64,000 nt of DNA, from assembly GCF_964204645.1 (NCBI RefSeq), contig NC_134029.1, positions 20,044,450 through 20,108,449 on the forward strand, written 5' to 3'. The position numbers and the translations under genes are program-made. Origin of the DNA: Tubulanus polymorphus (lineage: Eukaryota; Nemertea; Palaeonemertea; Tubulaniformes; Tubulanidae). Below, piece by piece: positions 1 through 9,349 of the stretch; within the stretch, counting starts at the first letter, position 1; every line of letters starts with the position of its first letter. The notes beneath the pieces were generated by a model. The model made no database searches, was not told the origin of the DNA, and worked only from the letters and a program-made list of their open reading frames with translations.

Positions 1-483
1 GTCGAGAGCCATGTGATCCCTGGTCGGAGAAGTTTCCGGCGCGTTAAGCCAGTTTGAAAAGGACGAAAATCCCGTCGCATACGCGGAGGATTAAGTAAAA
101 CACACACGAGCGAAGGACGTGTTTTGTTCGAAGGATGATGGAAAAATTAGTTCAGAAGCGGCGCGCGACTAGCTCTGGGTGTGTATTCATAGGTGGTTCG
201 TTGTTCTTTTGTTCGTAGATTAGGTCGACTTTCTCCCAAGGGGGAAAAAACGCAGAGTAACTAAGCGACACGCGAACCAGCGTGAAATAAGCTTTGAAAA
301 AACGACATCAGCCTGAACGTTTTAGCATCAACGCGGTTTCCTGGAATTTGGCTTGTTGTTGCCAATTGGTCTGAGTGTTATTCGTCGATGAACACCGCCA
401 TGCAAAAATTAGGCACGGACCCGGCCTGATGGTTTTGGTCGGGTTGAGTTCAAAGAATGGAAATAAGGAGCGCTATCACCAAT

Positions 484-738
484 CAGGGTAGCCACTGACC
501 TGGAAATCTCGGGGAATCGGGAAAAATTCAGGGAATTTGACAACTATTTAAAAAAAACCTTGAAAACTCGGGGAATGTAGATAATGTAATTGACCATGCA
601 TCTCAATCAAAACATGATTCATAGAGAAAGAATAAGTAGTAACATTTGAAACCAAGAAATTCTTTGAGTTTACTCGGGGAATTTTTTGTTTTAGTGGAAA
701 ACAAGGAATTCGTAATTTGGGAGAAAGTGGCCACCCTG
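484..738. mobile_element. hAT-like MITE with CAGGGTRGCCAC ends
   Basis: The left end reads CAGGGTAGCCAC (484-495) and the right end is its near-perfect inverted complement GTGGCCACCCTG (727-738). The interior is AT-rich with repeated GGGAAT/GGAAAA words. Diverged relatives occur near 8870, 14360, 23806 and 32290. CAGGG termini are typical of hAT elements. I do not see a clear 8-bp target duplication, so the class is an inference. Confidence 0.55.
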
Positions 739-1378
739 TCAAAAGTGAGTTCGCCTATAAGGTCATCAGACATTTTTACTGGAGCTGCTTCCAGCATGTA
801 TCGCCGACCGTGAAGTGCTGACTGATCTAAGTAATGTCCGCGTCTCACGACGTCATCCGAAGCCTTCTGTAAGTGGAGTAATTTCTCGCTCGCTAATGCG
901 CCGACGACGCCGATATGTTTGTATAATGTAGCTCGTAAAGTAAGAAAATCATATCGAATTGCTGGAAAGCCGATGCTGCCCGAGATGCTCAATATCCGGC
1001 TGTTCAAATAGGTTTTATCTCGACGTTCCGCCTTATGAAAAAATGTCCAGCCGAAATCGTATTCGGCTGATCGTCGCCTGCTAGGAGGACGGACGTTGAG
1101 TCATTTGTCGTCGTATATAGTATCTGGCGCGCTAGTGTCGTGTTGCCTTCGCGTGCGTGTGCGCCGTTGTCGTGTCGTCATCAAATAATCACATTTATCC
1201 GAGCTCTTAAAACATGCTCGAGCGGTATCCACGTCGTCTCCATGGCACCGCCGGCGAAAACAAAAACAAAAACCTACGCAACGGTCGCGCGATATGAAAA
1301 AAATTCTCGACATATTCAACCTCGCGTTAATAATAATTATGAGCGGTATCGCCTACGGGGGGGGGTCCTGTCTATATA

Positions 1379-1381
<3 letters not shown>

Positions 1382-1441
<60 letters not shown>
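1382..1441. repeat. (TA)n microsatellite
   Basis: About thirty uninterrupted TA dinucleotides follow a short run of G. It is a simple repeat with no coding content. Confidence 0.95.
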
Positions 1442-1444
<3 letters not shown>

Positions 1445-2209
1445 TAATTACTGATTGTTGCTTAGTGATTAGTGATTACTATTGGCAAGCGCGGCCGGTA
1501 AGCAGAGGAAAGCGCGTGTTAAACACGGATTGGTGCCTCGACTAATGCGTGAGACGCCGCTGAACCTCCTCGACAAATAGATTGTCTGACTCGTTCCTTA
1601 CCACCTGGGTCCGGCGTTCATCCATTTGCCGTAACACGCGTAAACGTGAAATTTGTTTAGATTTTTATGGGCTATAAGCGTCGTGGCATATTTTCAGCCG
1701 GCTCGTAGCCCCGGCCGCCTTAATTGTGTTCGCCTTAGGTTCGTCGTCCTTTCGTGCATAACCGTAATCGATTACGCAGTTTTTAGCCCGTGACATTTTC
1801 TACGATCGTACAAAAACCCACGATATCAACCTAGACGACTGTTATTGTTCTGTTCGTTATGTTTCAGGTGGAATACGCCTACTCATCTTCAGAGTTGAAT
1901 ATGCGAAGATTATGTTCACGTTTTTAACCGTGGGTTTTCGCTCGATGGTGTTAAAAATGTTCCGCGATTGCGACGAGTTTCGAGATCATTAGTTTGTTTT
2001 TGCGTCCGCCAGGGGGCGTTGAATATCGGAGTGAAGTAGATTATCCATGTATGTTCGTGACATAGCTCGTGTTCTATGATGGGGCCGAGTTTCGATAGCA
2101 AAGGCTGAAAACTGTTATGTCCGATTTTCAAGTGGCTATGGCGTCGTTTGACACCTGGTTCGACAAGGTTACACATCTGTCAGCATGCTGAACCCGCGGC
2201 TACCAGTAA

Positions 2210-2335
2210 TATAACCCAGGGTCGTGACTTAAGTCCTAAAGTAGTCTTAAATCTTAAGACTGGTCTTAAGTTGTCAGATTGGCTGTAGAACTAAGTTGGT
2301 CTTAGACTGGTCTTAAGTCTAAGCCATGACTGTGC
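2210..2335. repeat. Palindromic short repeat (CTTAAGAC words)
   Basis: A stretch of alternating CTTAAG/GACTGGTCTTAAG words, with a CCAGGGTCGTGACT-like left end and a CATGACTGTGCAACTGG right end. It resembles a diverged member of the palindromic family seen at 31545 and 56275, but the match is weak. Confidence 0.35.
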
Positions 2336-2440
2336 AACTGGCCATTTGTTTTTTCTTCGTGATCACCGGGGCGTAGAATCGCGGACTATTCCTAGCGAGA
2401 AGTACTGATATGATTCATTTGATGCGTACAGTACCAAGTA

Positions 2441-2790
2441 ATATGAAAGATGTTACTGAAGGTTTTACTGTTGATTACTGATGATTACTGTTGATAACTG
2501 ATTAATTTGAACAGAGATATGAAAGATGTTACTGAGGTCTTACTGTCGATAACTGATTGATTTAAACAGAAATATGAAAGATGTTGCTGAAGGTTTTACT
2601 GTTGATTACTGATTGATTTAAACAGAAATATGAAAGTTTTTACTGAGGGTCTTACTGTTGATTACTGATTAATTTGAACAGAGATACGAAAGATGTTACT
2701 GAGGTCTTACTGTTGATTACTGATTGATTTAAACAGAAATATGAAAGATGTTGCTGAAGGTTTTACTGTGGATTACTGATGAATTTGAAC
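2441..2790. repeat. Tandem repeat, about 53-59 bp units, six copies
   Basis: Units begin with ATATGAAAGATGTTACTGA and continue through GTTGATTACTGATTGATTTAAACAG. Unit starts are near 2441, 2518, 2571, 2627, 2686 and 2738, so spacing is 52-59 bp except for a longer first unit. Each unit contains the shorter word TTGATTACTGAT. No coding frame is conserved. Confidence 0.85.
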
Positions 2791-3542
2791 ATTTTCTTTC
2801 ATATTTCAATGAAATGTTACTGAAAGAAAATTCAATTCGTTACCGATAACACTTTTTAAGAGGTTCGTATTTACGGTAGCTATGATATCTAAATTGAACA
2901 TGTCGATTCGTCGATGCGCGTAAATTATCATTTCTCGTCGTCGCTCGGTCGACTGTGTAATGATGAAAAAACGGCTAATATTCGTTGTTGTACGTTTCGT
3001 CTGTTTTTCTCCGGGGAGTAGGGACGGCGACGACGACGCCTGCTCAGTCCGCTCATAGATAGTCGATATTGAAATATTACACAATCGAATTCTATCGGGG
3101 AATGCGTTTATTAGCGTTTGTTATTTACTTCGGTGCGTAATTCAACGCGGATTCCCCCCGAAAATAATATTCTTAAAAGCTTTTGATCGAAGCTCGCAGC
3201 GTCGTCGTCTTGAGGATTTATGTTCCGTTTGCCTCCGTGTTGGATCGCGTTGTATTGAATTACAAATTGAAATGGAACTCCGATCCATTTTTCTCTCGAT
3301 ATTTTACGGAAACGGGGCTCGCGCGACGAGGCCCCGTTTCGCGGCGAAAGATCTTGATCGATTTTGATTTGGTAGACGTAATTGAAAATTCGAGCGCGGC
3401 GGTGTAGCCTACCTAATAACAACTTCAGAATGGGATGATATCGAGCTCTTAAATCAGTTAGTTTCTTTTTCTCGAAATATGGATCGTTGCACCTCTTTAA
3501 TCCATTGATAAAGTTCGATTTCGGATTTGGAGTCCCTTTCAA

Positions 3543-3690
3543 ACCCGCACCACACCTGCTGGGAGCGAAACGGGGTTTGATTTTGAAATTGGAAATCGAA
3601 GTACAGATGTAGTAATGTGTGAAATACAGATATAGTGATCGGCAGTCAAGTTTACAGAATTTTTTGTTTTAATCGAAGTAAGTAAACAAT
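3543..3690 (-). repeat. Dispersed repeat, minus copy (relatives at 31780 and 37570)
   Basis: Read on the minus strand it has the order AAAACAAAAAATTC, a CACTATATCTGTA-like word, a TTCGATTTCCAA-like word, then TTTC(G/A)CTCCCAGCAGGTG and GGTGCGGGTTT. The same order appears on the plus strand at 31780-31955 and 37570-37715. It looks like one interspersed family of unknown class. Confidence 0.6.
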
Positions 3691-3811
3691 CATTCAACCA
3701 GTCTGAAGTGACTGGTTGGGGGCAATTTTTTGGCTTGCCTAATTTCATACATTGAGATTGGCAAATCAATTTGCCCGTAACCGAGCAGCAATCATATCGT
3801 AAATTATCTGG

Positions 3812-3912
3812 ATCCAGTTCCGAAGTTGTGAATTTAAGTTAACTCGTGAGTTGAAATTAGTTAATTTTTAATGTTTTAGAGTCAAATCTTAACTCATGAC
3901 TGTGGAACTAAA
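3812..3912. repeat. Short palindromic MITE-like element (GTTCCACAGT family), diverged copy
   Basis: The left arm GGATCCAGTTCCGAAGTTGTGA is mirrored by a right arm ending CATGACTGTGGAAC. The interior has GTTAACTC/GAGTTAA words. Better copies lie at 31545-31655 and 56275-56395. Confidence 0.55.
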
Positions 3913-4006
3913 ACCGTGAGAATTGTGCCAGTCGAAGCCAGACGGTCCAGCGCTGTTCTTTCCATGGTCGTAGCAATCAGCGCACTTCTCACAGCGCCCT
4001 GGGCCC

Positions 4007-4105
4007 AGTTCCACAGTGTGAGTAAGAGTTAAAGTTAGTTCATTTTCAATGATTAACTCGAGAGTTAAATTGTAACTCGGAACTGTGGGTCTGGACCCTG
4101 GTTTC
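4007..4105. repeat. Short palindromic MITE-like element (GTTCCACAGT family)
   Basis: It starts GGGCCCAGTTCCACAGTG and ends AACTCGGAACTGTGGGTCTGG, so the ends are inverted complements. It sits about 100 bp from a second member at 3812. Confidence 0.65.
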
Positions 4106-4667
4106 TAAACACAGAAATCTGTTACGACCGCAAGAGTTTCATACGACACATAAAGCTGAATTAATGAAGAAATGGAATTGCCTCGAAATTCTTTACAGGG
4201 CCACGATGGCTCGTATAGATCGCTTGTACGTCTTATCGATGCTTGTAAAAAACCTAACTTACTGAACAAATATATATTTTTTATTTGTGCATACTTCACA
4301 GTATTGATACACGCTATGTATGTATAGAGTCTACTCTCGAAATGTGTGGTTCAGATGATCAGATCAAACTGTCGAATCCGATAGCTCGCTCTCCGCTCTT
4401 ATCGGATCTCGGTTCTATCCGGGGAACTTTCATGAAATTCAGTAAGAACATGGCGTTCAAATATCTAATGTTCTGATATCGGACACCTCGATTCTATGGT
4501 ATTACTGTATCAAATCTAACTATATTTCATTATGGAATTACTAAGGATTTGTAGGGTTCGGTAATAATAGTTTCCTGCCTGAAGGGAACCTACCTACTCA
4601 ATAGATCACATTTCATTATTCAGAGGAAAATAGTATTGAATATCATTGTACAGGATACAACTATTAC

Positions 4668-5290
4668 TACCATACCATATCAAGCCATACCAAGCCATAC
4701 CAAACCATACCAAACCATACCAAACTATACCATATCATACATCACACCATGCAATGCCATACCATACTGCACCTTACCATACCATATCACACCATACCAT
4801 ATAATATCACGCCATACTACATCATATCACAGCATATCTCACCATGCCATACCATACCATATCACACCGCGCCATACCATATCATATCATGTCTTGCCAT
4901 ATCATACCATATCATGCCATACCACATCATATCACAGCATATCTCACCACGCCACACCATATCACGCCTTGCTACCACGCCATATCATATCACGCCATTC
5001 CCATGCCATGCCATATCACAGCATATCTAACCATGCCGCATCATATCATTTCACGCCAAACCATATCACGACACACCATACCATATCATGTCTTGTCATA
5101 CCATAACATATCACGCAATACCACATCATATCATAGCATATCTCACCATGCCACACCATACCATATCACACCACACCGTGCCATACCATATCACGTCATG
5201 CCACCACGTCATACCAAACCGTATTACTATGCCATGCCATACCATACCATACTTACATACCATACCATACCGACCATACCATACCAAACA
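4668..5290. repeat. Degenerate CCATA/TCATA pentanucleotide satellite
   Basis: About 620 bp built from 5-bp words (CCATA, TCATA, CCACA, TCACG). Because 5 is not a multiple of 3, open frames arise in several phases and give long His/Ile/Pro/Tyr-rich peptides that are artefacts. The array is strongly strand-asymmetric, with almost no G on the plus strand. Confidence 0.9.
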
Positions 5291-6549
5291 GTGTTGACTT
5301 GTTCAATTGTTTATGTACTGTCTGGAGCAGATAATTGGCACGATTCTGAAGTCATCCTTACAATATCGAAAGCAGATATCTAGTTTATCTTATTTTTGTC
5401 TCATATGTCTCGGGGTATTTAGGGATATCGAAGATGTGCGTAAATTTGGCGCCAGTTGAGTTTTGACTGACACGCCAGAATAGAGCTTCGGCAACTTAAT
5501 CCGGTCAGACTTTTGATGACGGAAATGGTTTGCGGAAAGATCGTTCTGTTCAGCTGCATACATTTCAACGTAATTTCAACCATCCGTATTCATCAGAGTT
5601 TGATGAATTTAGCGAACGTAATTCAGTCATTCCAGATCTCCTTGAGAGACATTTCTCTAAGGACGTATCTTATCCTTTCTATCTGTGAATTATGCAAAAC
5701 ATTGTAAGATTCAGTTTTATGACACCGTATAAAATAATCTGTTACAATGATATTTAAATACATTGATACCTAGTATGCGTTATTTTAAGGGGGTACTGTG
5801 TGGGTCGATGTGATATTGGCGTATCAAAATAACTATTATTATTGCGCAAATTACCGTTTTATTTAGTTAAATATTGATTTTCGTTACTTTATTTTCTATT
5901 TAATGAATTTTCATACACGTGCAATTAACAAATTAGATTATTGTTTTGAGAGGACGTGCACTATGTCATCAATATTTGGGCTAGACCGGAAATGAATTGA
6001 ATTGAATATATTCAAATTAACTCCATTGATCCTATGTTATTTTTCAAGGTGTCGATGAACGTTGAAGTTAGTTTTCGTGTAAGAAGCGTTTGATGTTTTT
6101 GGACGGTTGAGAGTATAATCGTGTAAACACGACAATTTGTTCAATTCATCGCTTTGATATGAAATGCCAGAAAATGCGAGAGACCTCGTCATGTGTACCG
6201 AACGTGTGAAGGGCCGCGACACAAGAAATCCATTATCCAAACCTTGAAACCCGTGTCGATTATGAAAATATGTAAATGCGATTTTTGGCGTCTGCCATGC
6301 CGCCCGTTTAATCGTTCTGCGGCGTTATTTATTATGAGCGGTACAATTCAAATAAGTCTTAGTCTTACATGATGCGGAGTAAGCTCGGCTTTATTAGAAT
6401 TCCCTGACGCCGCACAAAGATAGTCTGTTATACAGCTTATTTACTGATAGCCAGCGTCGTTCGGAAATTGACGTGGCCGCTCTATTTGACTGAGATAACG
6501 CATTCTCTTCTCCCCGACTTTCTGCCTCTCCCCGCGGAGCTCTTATTTT

Positions 6550-6960
6550 CTTCTTCACCCTACTCATTGGTTCTCGGGCTTTGGCGTGACCCTTATTCTC
6601 GTACCGTCTGCATGCATGTCTGTCTGTCTTTCAGCTACTTAGCTTCGTTAATAGTGGTTCAATCTCGATGAAACTTGGTATGAATGTTAGTATGGGGTTC
6701 TAGTTGCGCAGTGCAAAGAATAGGCCCAGTGCGCCACCTAGTGGCAGAAATAAGCACTAAAAACTTTTTCGGTGACACAAACTTGAAGATGACCTCATAA
6801 CTGAGGAACGGTGTGGAAAATTTAAAAAAATGTGATTAAAGTTAATTATTGGCCCTAGATATAACATATCCAAAATGCAAGGAGAATTAGCGCACGGGGA
6901 TTTCGGAGTTGTAGCTCGAGTCTGAGGCCCGAGAACCGTTTGTCGCTTGTGGCTTGTTTT
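6550..6960. repeat. Dispersed repeat, plus copy (inverted relative at 34370-34790)
   Basis: It carries GGTTCTCGGGCTT, CAGCTACTTAGCTTCG, a segment around TGAAACTTGGTATGAATG, the words CAGTGCGCCACCTAG, and GACCTCATAACTGAGGAAC. The same words in reverse order and complement lie at 34370-34790. I cannot assign a class. Confidence 0.6.
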
Positions 6961-7269
6961 ACCCTGTTTTCTATTCCTGCAGCTTCCGTTCGCGTAGAAT
7001 TTGTATTCTATGAAAAGTGTCGGCTGAATTTTTCATCTACGTCTGAAACGGTGAAATTAGATTGTGCGGCGCATAACAGCAATTTATATTATTAATGAAC
7101 CTTCAAACGGTGCAATTAGATCGCGTATGGAATAACGCGCGTTTCTCATATTCAAATTTGTATTATTCGAGTATTTCAACAAATTCTCTAATACGAGAAA
7201 CTATGAATTTACCCGTAGCTCATGAGCTGAGATTGAGAATTGGAAGAGATTCATATCGGCAAGATTATA

Positions 7270-7460
7270 CAGCCGTGATCGCTAGTGCTTTTGGCCCGTG
7301 TCAAATTTGGCCAGTGGGCCGTTTCTGTTTGACCCATGCAATATTTGGGCCTGACGAAAAACATCGGACCAGGCCCAGGCCAAATTTAAGCATCGTTAAG
7401 TAGCGAGTGGTTTACATGTGATGCCCTCTCTTTTTGAGGCCAGGGCCAATTTGACCCACA
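7270..7460. mobile_element. MITE-like element, TTTGGCCC family, diverged
   Basis: It begins CAGCCGTGATCGCTAGTGCTTTTGGCCC and contains TTTGGCC, GGGCCTGACGAAAAACATCGGACCAGGCCC and a TACATGTGATG right arm. Better copies are at 16765 and 15645. Confidence 0.5.
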
Positions 7461-8500
7461 AATTATGGTGACAGACGCTATTTTTCCTTATTGTTCAACT
7501 GAAGTCGAACTGGAGAATACCCCCCCCCCCCCCCTGTATAGATTGTATCGTAAATTTGATTTAGCGCATATCGATTGTCGGAAAATGTTGGAAATATTTT
7601 TGTGGCAACGCAACACATCAGGGGAAACCATCAATGGTATTAATCAACTATAGTTGATATTTTCCCTCAACACGAGTAGTAACAATGTCGTCGTATCAGT
7701 TGTCATAGAGTTTCATTCACTGTTATTGACGGCGTGTTCTCGCAGTTCTCTCACATGTCCCAGCTTTATTCAACAACACTACGCCGCGCTGAAACACCGA
7801 CGACGACGAGCTCGAAATCTATAACTATGAAAATTATAAAAAGGGAAACTGTCATTTTTCAAGTTTATGAGAAATTTATTCGTCGCGTACTCGTGAAACT
7901 TATACGCGTACACTGATGAATAGGAGATAAAAGATAATATTTGACTTCCGAGTCTATTACACCTCGATCCAACTCCAAGTAGATTCCTGAAGTTGCCAGC
8001 AGATGGCGTGTACATGTGTTTTTACAGATCCGCGCGACTCAGACTCAGTAATTACATATATTTGCACCCCGCCGGTAGATGTTTCGAAGAATTTCACACA
8101 TATCAGTTATCAAAACGAAACGTGAAATGTATGCCCTGTATACCAGGGTAGTCCGGTCGTACGCTATAAAATCGAATGGAAATGACTGATGATTTCGTGG
8201 GGAAAAAAATACCCATTGCTTTGAGCGATGTAGAATGTCATCAGCTCGCTAGCAAACCATAAAATGAGCTTCCAATTTGTGGACATTAGCTGCTGCAGCA
8301 GGCGTAATGGGATATTGTAGTTATTAATCCATTTTCTATTTATCCAAATGCCGGGAATATGCAGTTTTTTTTCGGCGCCGATATTGTCCGATCCATTTTA
8401 GATAACTGGCTTATTGCTAGCTGCCGTAGCGCCCGTATAATAGAACTGAATCAATTCGTTATACCTGTCATCGGAACAACGGCATTTCGAATCCTCTTTA

Positions 8501-8776
8501 CATCGTTAGCCGTTAAATAGTTTGTAGTAGGCTTAGCATATTTTCGTCTTTCTTCTACATTAGCTGCCATAGCAGCCATATTGGACATGGGAATCAACAG
8601 TATCAAGATAAAGGCCCTTTGGACAATTGCATCCCCCACATCGTTAGCCGTTAAATAGTTTGTAGTAGGCTTAGCATATTTTCGTCTTTCTTCTACATTA
8701 GCTGCCATAGCAGCCATATTGGACATGGGAATCAACAGTATCAAGATAAAGGCCCTTTGGACAATTGCATCCCCCA
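8501..8776. repeat. Exact 138-bp tandem duplication, open frame on minus strand
   Basis: The segment 8501-8638 is repeated without an obvious mismatch at 8639-8776. The unit of 138 bp is 46 codons, so the minus-strand frame (8780 down to 8451) stays open through both copies. Each copy would encode a hydrophobic stretch (AFILILLIPM) followed by a polar segment (NVEERRKYAKPTTNY). I recognise no family, and there is no supporting splice structure, so I annotate a repeat and not a gene. Confidence 0.85.
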
Positions 8777-8869
8777 CCATTTCTTTGATATCAATTAAAC
8801 TTTGGATTTAAGTAATACTGCCACTATGTAGTGATATAAGAATTGGAATATCAGTCAAGTTGGAAAACC

Positions 8870-9110
8870 TGGAAAACTCAGGGAATCGGAAAAGTCTAGA
8901 AAAAAATCAGGGAAAACTCAGGAAATTTGCAAAATTTTGCAAAAAAATCAGGAAAATTTGGGCAGGCTACTAACCACGCATTTCTTTATCAAAACACAAT
9001 TCATGAAAAAGGAATATATTGGAACATTTCGAACCCAAGAAATTCTTCGGATTTTCTCAGGGAATTTTGTGTTATAACATGGAAAAAGCAGGGAAAGATT
9101 AGTGAATCGG
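8870..9110. mobile_element. Diverged hAT-like MITE copy upstream of the first visible GALNT exon
   Basis: It shares ACCACGCATTTCTTTATC, AATTCATG, TTGGAACATTTCGAACC and AAGAAATTCTTCGG with the inverted element at 484-738. It ends about 60 bp before the splice acceptor at 9170-9171. Confidence 0.55.
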
Positions 9111-9171
9111 TGGAAAGCGGTGATCCTGATCGATTTTGAGCGATAAATCGAATTTCGTTGATATTTTTCAG

Positions 9172-9349
9172 ATCCGATCGCCGAGGATCGTAAAACGGTC
9201 GTCTGTCCGTTCATCGACGTGCTCGATTACGAGACTTTCATGTATCGCGCTCAGGATGAGGGAGCTCGCGGCGCGTTCGATTGGGAGTTCTTCTATAAAC
9301 GACTACCCTTGTTACCGGAGGATAGGGCTAATCCGGCAAAACCTTTCAA
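9172..9349 (+). CDS. GALNT10: GALNT10-like exon: DPIAEDRK to KPFK
   Basis: The acceptor TTTTTCAG ends at 9171 and the donor is GTAAGT at 9350. One nucleotide from the missing upstream exon completes the Asp codon. The exon encodes [20 protein letters not shown], then [19 protein letters not shown]; the DWE segment is the conserved GalNAc-T region that follows the metal-binding site. It ends two nucleotides into the Lys codon. Confidence 0.95.

Larger units (their letters stand above)
1..9171. other. Intron or 5' flank of the GALNT10-like gene, repeat-rich
   Basis: I find no supportable exon here. The first recognisable GALNT codon is at 9172 and needs one nucleotide from an upstream exon, so the earlier catalytic exons must lie left of the window. 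I looked for the family's N-terminal catalytic motifs (the DxH region and the segment before DPIAED) in the translated frames and did not see them. The stretch holds a TA microsatellite, a roughly 55-bp tandem array, a pentanucleotide satellite, a 138-bp tandem duplication and several transposon-like repeats, listed separately. Confidence 0.6.

Noticed and set aside
4636-5383. Four overlapping His/Pro/Ile-rich open frames
   Set aside because: All arise from the CCATA pentanucleotide satellite; no splice sites or family.
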